Below, in pieces: positions 1-12,579 of a stretch of DNA of 64,000 nt (position 1 is the first letter of the stretch; every line of letters starts with the position of its first letter). A program made the position numbers and the translations under genes. This DNA is from Isoetes taiwanensis (taxonomy: Eukaryota; Streptophyta; Lycopodiopsida; Isoetales; Isoetaceae): positions 1,631,521 through 1,695,520 of the forward strand of contig JAJEKV010000008.1 of assembly GCA_021234155.1 (NCBI GenBank), given 5' to 3'. The notes below the pieces were generated by a model. It saw only the letters and a list, made by a program, of their open reading frames with translations. It did not search any database and was not told where the DNA came from.

Positions 1-2110
1 TCGTCAAGGGGGATGTCATAACATTTCATATTGCATGTGTCTTGATGGCTAAGCATGCTGAGTCATCATGTTGATAACATGGCATATATAAGCTATAGTC
101 GCGCTAATTTCTTTTGGTTGGTTCTCTCAGAGTTCTGGTTTAGGCGCTTATACCTACTGTTGTAGTTGTCTTTTTCATCCTATATAGCATTCTCCAATAG
201 AGCTCTTCAACTCTCGACTTTAATAGTAGACACTTACTGTTTCTTGAGATAACTCCTTGTCTGCTAGCATGCCTCTCAAGATTCCAAAGCAATAATCTTT
301 TCAAATTCTGAGTGAGGCCCATTAATTCTGAAATGGATTAAATCTGGTAGTGACCATGTTCCCCAATGGCACTTTCAGGACAGTCAGTAAAGGAAACCTT
401 GTATGTGTCTAGATATGTGCAGATAGTGAAGAGTGGTGCTCTTGAGGCCTTAGCATGGGAATTAATAAGTCAAACTTAAATAACAAAAGAAAGAATTACC
501 AATACAATCTCTAGTTATCAAATGCCATGACAACTCAAACTTACATTTCCACCCGTAGATTCCTTCTTTACATCTTGAGACACATCATTCAATGCTTTTA
601 CTTGGCGTTTCACTTCACCTGTGAAACTAACCTAGTCAGTCACAAATCTTTACAGCAGAAAAATCCAGCACATTTCATAAATGCAGAACTTCATGATAAG
701 AACCATCATCATGACTGCAAACATAAAGATGCCTAAAGCATCATCTGGGGCAGATGCTTTAATTCTCAAAGTCAGTCAACCAGAAAAAGAGTGGGCCAAT
801 AACGAACTTCGTACTCCCAAATAATCAGGTAGAAAATTAAGTAGGTGCACAGACAGAAAAATACCAAGTACTACAATGATTCATTCATTGTTAATATTAG
901 ATAAACTGCTCATTCAGATAAAGAGGACATGAATGCAAGTTGCAGCCAATTGAATAGCAATCTAGCAGTCAGCAATCTAGCTTAGAAGCATGGGACATGA
1001 ATCATTCGCAACGTAATCAAATGGCATATAGACCTTGAATGATGGCATGCATGCTGAGATGCTATGCATCCTCTCGAAAGGAAAAAATTCAATCCCTATC
1101 TCAAAGGATCAGAGAGGTCATTGCCATATGAGAACAAAAGAAAATATGCTTGAAATGTCTAAACAAAATGAACAAAATGTTTGCAGAACGTGCATACATC
1201 ATCGATATGACATGCAAAGTTGTTGGAGCAAGCTAGACCAAGGCATAACAATGTCAAGTACCATATACGCTAGATTGATGTAACCAGCAAGCACCTAGAA
1301 GAAAATATCATCAAAAGAAATTAAGAACACTAACCTTTTAATGAAAAGCCATGGTGCCATTGCTAATTCTTGCTCTTACACAGCTAAACTCCAGATACTC
1401 TGGAATAAAGAAAATAGGCTGCCTTGTGTAAGCTTAGTCGTTGTAGATGGGAGGATGCACTGCAAACAGAACACAACAGGCAAAAACGTCAATGATGTGC
1501 ATCCATGAATAGAAATAAGTTAAAAAGTGAATATGTTAAATTCACAAACGCAGAGATTAATTCTGAGGAGCCTACTATACGCACATTCAAACTTCACAAC
1601 AACAGAGATTGATCAGAAGCCTGCTATCTGCATATTCACCTAAATGTCAAAAATTCAAACTTTCCCTAACTGCACTTTTTTTTTTTTCCAAATGAACTTC
1701 TCCAAACGAAGTAGAGTACCGTCAATTGGATCTATCCTTGCAATTAAGTGTCGCGCATGCATGGAAAATTTTGGTCTTCTTGTGAAAACACAAAGGAGAG
1801 CAAGCTAGTATTATTTAAACATGAAAGTCTAGAACAATCCTCTATATGTAGTGCATCCAGTAACATTCTAGATTGTAATCTAGAGACTATAAGTGAAAAT
1901 CACCAAAAGGACTATCTATACCTCTTAAATAACCTGCATGACTTGTCTTGCAAAGCGGTCCCTATAAAATTTGGTGCTCTTATCACTCAAGAAAAAAAGA
2001 ATTAGAAAACAATCAATACATATGGGCCTAGCAAAAATTACAATGGCATGTCTACCATCACTTTACGATAATGGGAAATCTTGGCAAGCATATAACAAAA
2101 TCAAATTAAC
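1..2110. other. Unassigned AT-rich stretch
   Basis: No reading frame here resembles a known protein. Open frames are short and lack codon-like composition. It may hold introns or the 3' part of the minus-strand gene whose possible exon lies at 2,111-2,228, since several GT and AG dinucleotides sit in plausible splice contexts (for example near 1,340 and 1,465 on the minus strand), but the sequence between them has stops in all frames. Confidence 0.4.
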
Positions 2111-2228
2111 CTTCAGGAAGCATAAACCCTAAATGCTTCACACCTTCCTCAAATGATTTGATCAACTCGATCCTCGGACTGATCCCTCGCATGGCTTGGG
2201 GTAAAAGCATGAGGACCACTTTTGGAAC
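2111..2228 (-). CDS. Possible internal exon, mTERF-like
   Basis: A minus-strand open segment is bounded by a TTTTGCAG acceptor and a GAAG|GTTAAT donor. It encodes about 39 residues starting VPKVVLMLLPQAM and continuing through PRIELIKSFEEG to KHLGF. The proline-initiated helix pair followed by a short leucine-rich helix resembles one mTERF repeat; plant mTERF proteins are organellar transcription or RNA-processing factors. I did not find a convincing neighbouring exon on either side. The exon call rests on splice signals and amphipathic composition, and the family name is a weak guess. It could equally be an exon of an unrelated helical-repeat protein or an isolated captured exon. Confidence 0.3.
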
Positions 2229-4193
2229 CTGCAAAAGTACATACACTAGGCATGTACTTTCTCTTTGCTTTTCATTAAAAGCCATACAAAAATCCAAAAT
2301 AAAAGTCAAGGACATGGTAATATTCAAAGTTAAGGTAAAAAATGCTATCGGAGACCAATATATATATAAAAAGTTCTAAAACATACCTTATATTGAGATA
2401 TTATTATCCCCCCAGTGATACCTTTTAGGTACCTTTTTAGTCACTAAATAATACTTTTTAAGGGACACCCTAACATGCTTTTACCCCTTGAGGAATCGTG
2501 GCATGGATTCTCTTTGCCATAAAAAGCCATAAAACACATAAGGAAAATCGAAATTTTTCACGTATCCAAGCTGGCAGATGATTAACCGGTGCTAGAAATT
2601 TTTCCCTTAGGCGTCTTCTTCCGCTCGGGCAAATGATTAAAATTTTAAAATCTGGTCTGCAGAGGATCGTCAGCTATAATCTATGTGGCAGATGCTTGAA
2701 ATCGGATGGATATAGGATCATTCGACACCTTTGTAGTTTCCAATCGTGGAGCAAGGCGGATGAGACTGCCCACGAAAGCAAAAAGCCCTTCAAAATGACA
2801 TCATAAACTTGCCCCGATTTTTGGAAGGACGGAAATATTTCCCGGCACCGAAAACCCACGAAATCTTAGGAAATCAATTAAAAAAAATCCAAAAATATTT
2901 TCCACCATACCGGAAAATCCCAAATTAACAAGATTGATCATTCTTTATTATGTGTTATTCAAAGCAATTCAACTTCTTACATATTTTCGTCCTTTGTGTT
3001 TTACCCAAATCTCTTGCAGCTTCGCCTGTATTTTCTCGGCAAAGGGCCCTTGCTATATCCAAGCTCCTTGATACTTCCACCCTTTGGACTCCTTGTATAT
3101 TCATTTACGCTTGAATATCAATGTGAACAAGACAATGGTAAAAAGACACAAATAAGACACAAATAAGACAAGAGCAAATATAACCAACAAAAAGCAAGCC
3201 GTTCCAAATCTGGTATCATCGGAGAAAATTTTCAGGCATCGATTGTTCCTATTCACAACCAAATCGACCTCAAATCAGCCCGCTCCCTGAAATTTCAACC
3301 ACATCCAGCCCAAATTCGACATATTCCCCACAAGATTCATGCTTCTTCTCTTCCTTCCAAGTATCTCAACCATAGCTCAAAAGCTTACACACAAATACTA
3401 CTATATCATAGGAAACTTAACCTTTGATCCACTTTTCAATTCAACTATAGCATGCTTGAATCTGATCACAGTCTATGAAATCACAAATAGATCGGTGAAA
3501 AACCCCACCTGACAGAAAACACTTGATGCTGATCTTCATGCGGTCTCCAAGGCCTTGCATGCTCGGTGTCTCCAATCCAATCCTTCCTGCAAAAACTTGC
3601 TCCCAAAAAGCTCTCTCTCTTATCCAAAAGTTTGCTCTTAAAAAGCCTTAAAATTCCCAAAAAGCTTTTCCAAATGTCCTCTTTAATTAGCACAACCTTC
3701 AAAAATCTATTTCTAATAAAAAGGCAAAACGCTTGCTTATATGAGGCCTACATTGTATGCATGTCAAGCATGATAATAATAAATAAGTACATTGGCCCAT
3801 CAAGTGGCCAGGACCATTACAACAATTGGCCGTGAAAAACCACCCAATGGGAATACGCATAAACTAAATCACATCCTAGTGGACGCGTGACATCATCTGT
3901 ACAGAAAGAATGCTAGATACACGAGTTCTAAGGGCACATGCCCAATAGCTCACCGTCCCAATTTTTTGCGTTTGCCATGACACCGAAAGCAGAACCCAAA
4001 TTTGGTTGCCATTCCAATTGACTAACCTGGAAAGCTCAGAACAAAGGACAATCCTTCACAAATTCTAGCAAGGCAGCAGTTTCTGTTACTAATGGCGACG
4101 TGCCAGGAGTTCCAAAGGAAGAGAGCCATGTCATCAAATCTCAGCATTTAGAAATTTAGGAATGTAATGGGAAAACGATTTTTTTGTAGAGAA
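2229..4193. other. Unassigned AT-rich stretch with a dispersed repeat end
   Basis: No protein family is recognisable. Around 2,915-2,940 the sequence AATCCCAAATTAACAAGA recurs at about 57,030-57,050, with looser similarity upstream of both, so part of this stretch belongs to a dispersed repeat. Open frames at 3,481-3,835 overlap antisense to each other and look like chance. Confidence 0.35.
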
Positions 4194-4211
4194 ATTTATA
4201 AAAATGCCCCT
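4194..4211. repeat. LINE target-site duplication, left copy
   Basis: Eighteen bases (ATTTATAAAAATGCCCCT) immediately before the LINE body recur with one mismatch at 4,599-4,616 right after its tail. Confidence 0.85.
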
Positions 4212-4598
4212 GGCGCCATTGAGGATGAATGTCATGTCCTCCAGATCTGCCCAGCGTTTGCCCATATCCGAGAGCGATATGTTCGATTAGTAGTGCCTGG
4301 CCAGCCGTTGCATCAATTATTGACTACGACGTCAGTGGGTTTGTTGAGGTCATACCTCCAGGAGGTTATGGATGCACGGCCTCAGTTGTGTCCTCCAGGA
4401 CGGTATTGAACTGTCCTATACAATTGTACAGCATGCCAGCATACTTATTAATGCTAAGGTTTTTTCCTCGAAAACCCTTCGGGGCGGGGTTTTTTTAATC
4501 ATGTCAGTAATACGCTTGCTGCTCTCTTTTTTGTTTGGGTCCCATAGGCCAATTGGTCTCCATGGACGCTAAAAAATCTATTCTATTCTATTCTATAT
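4212..4598 (+). mobile_element. 5'-truncated non-LTR retrotransposon (LINE copy C)
   Basis: This is a short LINE 3' end. It keeps the C-terminal zinc-knuckle-like region (EDECHVLQICPAFAHIRERY) followed by VPGQPLHQLL, then a 3' UTR with a hairpin near 4,470-4,490 whose core is CCCTTCGGGG. It finishes with GGTCCCATAGGCC, GGACGCTAAAAAA and a (TATTC)n tail. An 18-bp near-perfect target duplication flanks it. The 5' truncation, long duplication and short-repeat tail together are the classic product of target-primed reverse transcription. The same 3' end occurs at 8.94-9.06, 21.8-21.95 and 44.5-44.61 kb. This copy looks the youngest because its duplication is nearly intact. Confidence 0.9.
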
Positions 4599-4616
4599 AT
4601 TTATGAAAATGCCCCT
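4599..4616. repeat. LINE target-site duplication, right copy
   Basis: ATTTATGAAAATGCCCCT, one mismatch from the left copy at 4,194-4,211. Confidence 0.85.
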
Positions 4617-7600
4617 ATATTTTCTTAATTTGTTAAAATGACTCTATTTATTGTCTACTTTCCTTATTTCTGGCATGCGAAGATCCATCAAGGCCATCCA
4701 AGGAAGACGATTCCGGCCAGAGATCAATCTGCATTTAAGAACTCCACGCCCATTTCAAAGAGTATCTGTCGGGATATAGGTTCGTTGCTTCCAGTTTAAC
4801 AGAGATTTAGGTCTATTCCAGAATTAACCTGATTTAGGTCTCCAAATTAAGCAAAACTCCAGGAAAGCTTCTTTGGCTGGCAGCTTCAACCATATCTTGA
4901 ATAAAAAGCAAACAAAGTAAATGTTTTCTACTAGGGTTTGAGGTAGCAAAATGGGCAACTAGTATTTGTAAATTGATTACATTTTACACAGATCTTTGTC
5001 ACTACTGTATCTTTTAATCAATGCATGCTACTTGCACATAAGAAAAAATTTCTGCAGCATTTAGAGCATATCTATAGGTAATTGTGCATCTGTGTTGAAG
5101 GAAGACCTCTGTAACCAGTCTTTATGGTTCTAGTTGCCCTCTTCTACTAATTCCAAAATCTTTTACTTCTTGGAGAAAGAACGTGCAAAGCAATAATCAA
5201 TTCTTATTTTGAAGCATTCACCATTCAAGCAAGTTGCAACATCTGAGAAATAGTGATGGTAGTTTGCAGGAAAAAGGCATATGCACATTTTGCATCAAAT
5301 CTATGCAAATTGTTGATTAGTGGCTTCGTGGAGCCATTTGACTTTTCGACAGTTAGCTATTTGAATGTTGACAATAAGCTTTGACAACAAAGTCAGAGCT
5401 TTATAAACAGTGTCAACAGAATCGGCCTGAAGGATTGATCAAATGACCAGTTCTATGCCAAGGGGTTAGGAAAGAGGAGCTCAAAACTTGACTTGAATAC
5501 CAACTCAACTCTATCTAGATGCTTCGAGCTCGTGCTGCCTCATTCCCTGGCTCTTCGTTTATTTGGTTGCAGTAGAAAAGGGAAACATATGCTTATTCTT
5601 GTTGTACAAAAATGTACGGGCATTTATACAAACTACAAAAAAAAGGGCATTGTAATAATTTTTTTCATAAAATATAGGGGCCACACCAGTGGGCCGCCTA
5701 TCAATGTTGCACCTCTACCTCAGCAAAATATGAAGTGGCTTTAATCTACACCATTAAAACACCAGTTTTATAAATCTAAGGGTTAGTAAAATTACAAAAT
5801 GGCAAGAAAATACAACGAAGATGGAGGAGGCACAAACTGAGGTCTTTCGTAGCTCTCACGTTAGCAATGGCATGCAAAGGTAAGGGCAGAAAGTTAAGCC
5901 TTGTACCCATAGTTTTCAAAACCAGCATTTCAGGGCGGCCATTGTCACCGCAAAGAATTGTCGGGTCGGATCAAGCCTCGTAAGGCAAAGAAAAGTTCAT
6001 TTTGAAATTATAGGTTGTGTGTCATCTTGACGTTATGCAGCAAATCCTTGAAGAAGTGGCAAGGAAGGAGAAAGAAGAACAAGATCGGGCAGAGGAGGAA
6101 GAGCAGAAGAAGCAGGAACAAGATCAAGTGGCCGAGGAACATGAAGAGCAGAGGCAGCCGACTCCCGAGCCAACCATCGAAGAGCATCCAGTTTCAGATC
6201 ACGCATTATATTGCTAAATGCAAGCCATATACATGAAGATGCAATTTTCAGATGCTGCCTTTATTATCCAAATGCAGGCACAAATGTATGGTTGGAAGAA
6301 ACAAGGCGAAAAACTTCGGAATTAGCGAGAAAGGCTTCGAAGAAACGAAATTGTTGAGCAGAATTTGGGATTTGAAGGCCGATTTGAAGGCCGCTTCCGG
6401 CAAGATTAATGAGGAAGAAACATAAAGAAAAGAAAAGTGAAGGGGCCTTATCTGGAAGCAGGTGCAGATCCAGCGCACCTAACGCATCCGAAGAAAAAAG
6501 AAAACAAAGAAGACAGAAACAGGGGCATAGAAACAGAGTTCAAATAGGACGTAGAAACAAATCGTAAGCTTGAAGAAAAACTTGAAAATCCCAGCCAAAT
6601 CCTACTCTCGCTGAAGAATGAATAGGGCAGCGCCAGAGCTCCAACGCCCAACACCATTAGGGGTGGCCACATGCGCGATCTTTTCTCATACTCCGGCCCA
6701 GATATGAATTTCACACGAGAGGGATACGAGAGAGGGCAAGAGTGGCTAAAGGGAGGGGAAGAATCATGGAAGAGAGGAAGAACAGCCAGATTAGACTAAA
6801 TTTTTTGGGTGCTCCCCCTTCCGGAATGGAACATTCAAAATTGGCCTCCGACCTCAAACGGAGGCCTGCACCTTCATCTTGACATCAAAATCAGAGAAAA
6901 ATTGATCATGTGGCCAGCCCTATTGCCACCCACCACCGAGACCAACTCCAAAAAAAAAAAATGGGGGGCAAATTGCTCTCGACGGTCAACACATTCCGTG
7001 TGGCGGTGACCCTCCCCCCCGCCGGTCACGCGGGCCCCACTGATCCACACTAGAATGTGCTCGTGGTGGGCATCCCATACAAAAACTTCAAAAATCCCTA
7101 TAACACACACCATTATTGTGCAGGCCGTCATTTGAAATACTTTGCCATACACTGGAGTGTGCTTTCATGCCATATCTAGTTCATATCAAGAGTTATGGAC
7201 ATAAGGTATCTAGGGTGGTTAAAGGTCATCAGATTCAAGTATTTTTATTGTTTGCGTGAGATTCTGAACCTTTTTGGTAATATTGGATTGATATTAAGGA
7301 AATTATAAAGCATCGTACAAACAAAGGTCGGTTTCAGCTCGGTTTCAGCTGGATATAAAAGGTGGCTGGATTTGACTTTCACATGCAAGCCACCAAATCC
7401 GATTAGCAGTGGTTCTGTGGATGCCGATCAGAGAAAGATGCCAGTAAACCATTTTGTTAGGTAAACCATATTCTTTCAACAAAGCTTGCAACCTAGTAAT
7501 CTGAGCAATTTTTTTCTACATTGTGTTTTTATTGATCATACCCTCAAATTTTTTAAAGCTGAGATAACCCATTGTGCATTATATATGCGCGTCTTTAATT

Positions 7601-8231
7601 TTGCCTCCCGTTGGAATGCATAGAACTCCTACTTAATGGATCTCCACAATTAAACAATTTAGCACATAAGGTTAGCAGTATATACAAACTGACAAGTTTT
7701 CACACAGATGGAGCTTCGCGTTAGTCATTCTATCATTGTTTAGGTTGTCATGTTTTTCCCAGGACATCAAATTTGCAGCTTAAGAATATTATACAGTCAC
7801 AGACCTCCATGAGAGTTCTTCCATTGATACAAGAAGATAACTTGCAGCTATGAACATGCTTGCAATAAGTTCCTTGGGTTTGTCCTACAGGACTTGCTAT
7901 GTCTTCCTTCTTAAAGTTGCTTGTGCTCGATCACCCTTCCTCGGTCCATTCTCCAAGGTATCTTTGTTTGAATCAACTGCTCCTGGGTCCTGGAATTAAA
8001 AAAAGGGTGCTCAATCTACTTAAGTTTTATCAATTTGGCCTGTATGGACAATTGATAATGCCAAATCCTGTTTTTTATATAAGGAAAATCAAAGAAGTAA
8101 TTTGTAGATAATTTCCTTGGCACTGTGAAGGATCAATATAGAAATCCCATTCTTCAAAGAGATACTGCAAGCTAACATAATCATAATCTACATTTAATCT
8201 GCAGAGCATGAGACAAGTAAATAGGACAGGT
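4617..8231. other. Unassigned stretch between LINE C and the DUF962 gene
   Basis: Apart from a glutamate-rich open frame at 6,035-6,217 I recognise no protein. The block near 5,706-5,830 (CACCTCTACCTCAGCAAAA, then ATTACAAAATGGCAAGAAAA) is repeated in diverged form at 15,550-15,665, so it is a dispersed repeat. A direct duplication of TCGGTTTCAGC lies at about 7,328-7,350. The GC-richer part at 6,800-7,060 contains homopolymer A and C runs and no gene signal. Confidence 0.35.
6035..6217 (+). CDS. Glu/Gln-rich coiled-coil open frame, hypothetical
   Basis: A 60-codon frame from an ATG to a TAA is strongly enriched in Glu, Gln, Lys and Arg (RKEKEEQDRAEEEEQKKQEQ) and then turns proline-rich (PTPEPT). 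The composition predicts a highly charged coiled coil. Similar segments occur in retroelement Gag proteins and in many unrelated nuclear proteins, so no function is assigned. Purine-rich DNA produces such frames easily, and an alternative frame across the same bases is also open, which argues for caution. Confidence 0.2.
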   Translation: MQQILEEVARKEKEEQDRAEEEEQKKQEQDQVAEEHEEQRQPTPEPTIEEHPVSDHALYC

Positions 8232-8582
8232 TCAATAAACCTGAGAGATTGGCCTCTTTCCCAAACGCTTGATTTCTTTGTCCATACGACCTGTTAACAT
8301 GAGACCAAACATCTTACAGTCGCAAAGAAATGACCAAAGCGGATGTCCAAAAGTCGCAGGACGATTTCCTTCCACAAAAAAATGGCTGTACCACGCTAAT
8401 CCATAGCCAACAATAGGAGCAAAGAAAAACAGCCACCACTTGATCAAAAGAGCTGATAGTACGAAAGCTGTTGCCAGACTTGTACCACAGAAGTGCCAGC
8501 GCCTTGTAGAGGGCTTGGAATGCTGATTCATGTAATAAAGCCAGAATTCCTCAAAGTTCCGGAAATGCATTGCCATATGCAC
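8232..8582 (-). CDS. DUF962 / Mpo1-like membrane protein
   Basis: This is a complete 116-codon frame in a single block on the minus strand. The product carries the plant DUF962 signature in order: FRNFEEFWLYYMNQHSKPSTRRWHF-type N-terminus (residues ~7-31), two hydrophobic segments (~34-50 and ~51-66), GYGLAWYSHFFVEGN (~59-73), RPATFGHPLWSF (~74-85) and KMFGLMLTGRMDKEIKRLGKRP at the C-terminus. Length matches plant members, which are ER-membrane proteins. Yeast Mpo1 of the same family is an iron-dependent dioxygenase in sphingoid-base alpha-oxidation and relies on conserved histidines; equivalents here are His20, His30, His67 and His80. Three ATGs lie within five codons; MHFRNFEEFW probably corresponds to the usual start, four codons inside. 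It has no frameshifts, unlike everything around it, so it is probably functional. The reaction in plants is inferred. Confidence 0.82.
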   Translation of the reverse strand: MHMAMHFRNFEEFWLYYMNQHSKPSTRRWHFCGTSLATAFVLSALLIKWWLFFFAPIVGYGLAWYSHFFVEGNRPATFGHPLWSFLCDCKMFGLMLTGRMDKEIKRLGKRPISQVY

Positions 8583-8943
8583 AGACTACACACTTGAGCT
8601 GCCATAACCAACAAAAGAAATCACCTTCCTACACTAAATCAATTCTGCAGCTTAATTTTTGTTTCAGAAATGATTTAACAGAATATTCAAGACGGACCTG
8701 GACAAATCCGTTACAGAATTATCGAGTAAGAAATGGAAGCCGTCCATCTGCAGCAGTACTGATCCATAGTCCGGCGCTTGCCCTAGAACTCCCTTGCTCT
8801 ACACAGAAAAAGGGCACACGAGTTGTGGACGGTCTAGATCTCACAATTCTGGCAGCTGTTTCATGACTCTCGCGTGACGATAAAATGAAGAATGTTGCAA
8901 CTTGAGGAAAGGAAAAAAATCAATCGAAGGGAAAATAAACTAC
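8583..8943. other. Upstream flank of the DUF962 gene
   Basis: This is probably the promoter and 5' UTR of the minus-strand DUF962 gene. No clear TATA box or upstream intron is obvious. The LINE tail begins at about 8,944, only ~360 bases from the start codon. Confidence 0.4.
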
Positions 8944-11470
8944 ATAGAATTGAATTAAATTTTATCGTCCACGGACCAAAAGAGGGAGCGCAACAGATTT
9001 ATTACTGCCCGAGTTAAAGAAACCCCACCCCGAAAAATTTTCGAGGAAAAACCGTGGCAGTAATACGAATGCTGTCAAATTGTACAAGTATACATATATA
9101 CAGATTCAAGTCATGTGTGTATCCGGGAACAGAGTTAGTCTTGCAAATCCATTATCTCCCGAAGGTATGATTCCAGCATCCGAACTGAGCCGCGCTGAGT
9201 ATCACATATAGCGGTTGGCGAGACCTGACCAACTCAGCATAGCGCGCCAGGATTTGGTCATGCGCCAGACATCCCAGTAGGGTATGACATTCATCTTCAA
9301 CGGCCCCATTTGATAATATCTACAGAGCATGTCCTGCCATGGTTCCCCAATCCATCTTCTTGTCTTAATGCGGAGACGGTATGCACCTGTGTGGATTGAA
9401 GCAATGTAGGCAGATGGGTATGTAAGCAACGTTCCGGGCCCCGCTCCAATGAGGGATTCACGTGGCGTTGGTAATGTGATGTCTTGACCTGTTTAAGAGT
9501 GCATGCATCCCAGAGCTTGCTTAGGAAGCAGACATCGAGGTACTGTCTCGGGCAATGGCAATCTGCCTTTATTTGCACCTGTGCTCCTGCACATTCCATC
9601 TGACGAGCCACTGAGCTTATTATTCCGTCCAACAAGCCTTGAGGCATTGCCAGGCTAGGGAGGCGGGCATCGTCCATAGTGACCACCTACTTAAAATAGA
9701 CGATGTGCCGATCCAGGGCTGCCCTCTGAAGAGGTAAGAAGCCTATCTCCTGCAGCAGGATCTGAATTGGAACCATGGACTTTACTCCCAGGGCTCGGGC
9801 CAAAAAGAATTTATGTACTTGCTCCAAATTATTCTAGGTAGCGAGGGACAACATGGGGCCCCAGACCTTAACCCTGTATAAAAGGACTGGCTCCACCAAG
9901 ATCCTGAACAGGTGCGACTGATGGGCCCAGTTATATAACTCTGCTCTATGATTGTTGTTCTGCATGGCATACAGTACCTTCCAGCCCACTGTCGCCCATA
10001 GATGGATGGAAGCATTCCACTGCATACTAGAGGGGAACTCCACTTCCAAATGCTTGTAAGTGGATGCCACTTTCACATTTTCCCTGTTAACTAAAGAAGG
10101 GGACACGTGGCCGACGTGAGGATGATATGAGGACCACCTTAGTCTTGGCCAGGTTGACTCGCATGGTAGTCGCCTGGCAGAATGTATCCAGAGCGCAAAG
10201 ATGGCATTGCATGTTTGCCGGAGTGTAAGCAAGGAGGTCCACATCATCAGCATGTATGAGCTGCCTAACATTTTGGTACAAAAGGTGAGCTCTCATTTTC
10301 AGCAAGCCAACTCTCCAACTAGTCAATGTAGAGTCCAAACAATGTAGGAGACAGAGGGCACCCTTGAGGAACACCGATACTGCTATCGGCTGGCTTCTGA
10401 ACATCTCTCACAGTCTTTACAATGCATTCTGCAAATCTGTAGGGACCCCTAAGTCTTGCAATTTCGCCCACAGCTTTTCCTGAGGCACCCTGTCAAAAGC
10501 CTTTGCGAAGCCCAAAAGCAACAATACAAGTCTCGTCGTCAGTTCCTATTGTCTTCAACCAGGGTTCGCAGTATGAAGATGCGATCAATGGTTGAGTGTC
10601 ACGACCTGAATCTTGCCTGTGTGAGGGCCTAGACATCTGTTGCCTCTGCCTAGGACGTCAAGTTCTGCTCTAGAATGCCGGCAAGTAGTTTTGCGAACAC
10701 CGAGCTGACCATGATTGTTCGGTAATTGGCTGGGCAGTGCATGTCACTTGCCTTGTATATGGGACAACTCGGCTAGCGGTCCACTGTAGGGGAAAACCAT
10801 TTTGTAGTGCCCTGTTGAATATGGCAATCAATACCGGTACTATGGATGGTCATATCCACTTGAACAACTCCACCTCCATACCATTCAGGTCAAGCGGTTT
10901 TTCATTGGCTAGACGTTATAGGGTCTGGTCTACATCTGCCTCTGTGATTTCCAGTGTTGGATCATGCTGTGGGGGTACCGTCACCTGTGCTCTTTGAGGA
11001 TCATAAACCTACTGCAAGTATTGTCCCTACTACTCGGATGTGAGTTCCCTATAGGTTGTACTAGCTTTTTGAGCACCCTTTGCCAGAAGGTCCTGGGATG
11101 ACAGTCCAGGAGGAAGAACATTTTTTGCTGATGCGCCACAATGTACCTAGCCTTCTTAGCCTTAAGGAGAAGGCGGTTATTGTCTGACCACGCGTGTGGG
11201 CAAAGAGCAGGATCTATGACCTGGCGGAGCTAGCATTTGTGTTCCTTGTGGAAGGTCAATGCCCCCGTGGTCCATCAGGGATGGCTTCTTCCAAAGCACC
11301 TTGCTATCACCGCGCCAAGGACGTCAATCAATCTATTTGCCTGTTGCTTTAGCATAGAAGATAATGAAAGGCGTGTGGTGGTTACTATAGTGGTTCCTCT
11401 TGAACCCGGAAGACGACCGCTTGGTTTCACATTTACGAGTAATCTAGTTGACGGTCCTTCGGAGACGAGG
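8944..11470 (-). mobile_element. 5'-truncated LINE (copy D)
   Basis: On the minus strand this copy runs from a linker region (near 11,100-11,270, with KKARYIVAHQQKMFFLLDCH) through reverse transcriptase to the 3' UTR. Recognisable pieces are RT motifs around 10,900-10,450 (VVPYTR and QGCPLSPTLFGLYIDQLE equivalents in shifting frames), the catalytic box HADDVDLLAYTP near 10,240, VNLAKTKVVLISSSRR after it, and YKHLEVEF near 10,050. The C-terminal part follows at 9,430-9,200. The 3' end shows the family hairpin (9,020-9,060) and an AATTC-type tail at 8,944-8,965. The upstream endonuclease is missing. Many frameshifts make it a dead copy, although both catalytic aspartates of the xADD box remain. 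Confidence 0.85.
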
Positions 11471-11966
11471 AGCTAGCTTTGCTTTCTTTTGCAAAGAAAC
11501 AAGAACATCTAGCTAATCCGGCAATGATTTCATTGGTGGTTCAACGTTCATAATGAGTTTTGTGTAAATTTTAAATTTACACAAAAAGTTATAAGTTTTG
11601 AGCCTTCAAACTTAGGGCATAAAGGCTCATTTGATTTTGATTTTCCATCTATCTAGCAAGTAATGCCTTAGAATCGGATCTACCAAAAGGATAAATGAAG
11701 TTGACTTTATTGATTGTGAAGGCCTCTACTTTTGCTCAAATAAATTCATACCAACATTATATTATTGAATCTACATATGCCATTATTTATCTCCATGTCA
11801 ACATTATATCTCTTGTACATTTAGAGGTTTTAGAAATAGCCATGGAGTTGCCATTGTATGTGACCATTACTAAACATTGTACTACATTGATTTGAATGCC
11901 AACTAGGAGCCAAGTGCTTCAATTGCTTATAATTGTATGATTTTGCATCTTACGTGTGTTATTTTG
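11471..11966. other. Unassigned AT-rich spacer
   Basis: Nothing recognisable; it separates LINE D from the inverted-repeat element. A 13-bp near-direct repeat AATTTACACAAAA/TTTTGTGTAAATTT forms a small palindrome at about 11,560-11,586. Confidence 0.35.
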
Positions 11967-12074
11967 ATAATATTAATAAACAACACATAATATTAATGCA
12001 AAAATAAACCATTGCATTCCAACACATTTAAATTAAATTCCCTAAAACCCCCTTTGGTTTGGGTGCATATTCAC
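11967..12074 (+). repeat. Left terminal inverted repeat
   Basis: Inverted partner of 13,174-13,281 with only small differences (for example one C in CCCTAAAACC and one T in CCCCCTTTGG). Confidence 0.9.
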
Positions 12075-12579
12075 ATGGGTCGCAACAGAGCCGCTGGATA
12101 GGCATATTCACCCCTTATTCCTTAATCTACACCGCACGCAAAGTTCCTCGCTTGTGGGGTATGCAAGTACAAAATTTTGCCCATGGATTGCCGCAGGATA
12201 ACATCCATCCGCGGATCGGTATTGGGAGGGTCATCCGCCGTGGGAGTTTTTAGGGATCGATTTGCCTTCTACTGACATTCTGGGACTTGGGCCGAATTGC
12301 TAATGCTATTCCATTGCAGCTTGTCCTCCTCAAGTCAATCGCGTTTGGATAGTGGACTTGATGCATCTCGGTTGTAGCATCGGCTTATGGGCTTCTAGGC
12401 CAGACACATTGCCGCTTCTGGATAAGTGGTCACTTAAGCTTCCGTGGAGTAAGTGGCCCGCCATGTGGAAGTGGGCGGAATACATTGCCTCCTCCTAAAA
12501 AACTGCACTCTTCTATGGCGATCTTGCACCGTAGCCTCGGGGGTGAATGTCCCGGAAACATGTGTTCAAGCCCTCGTGT

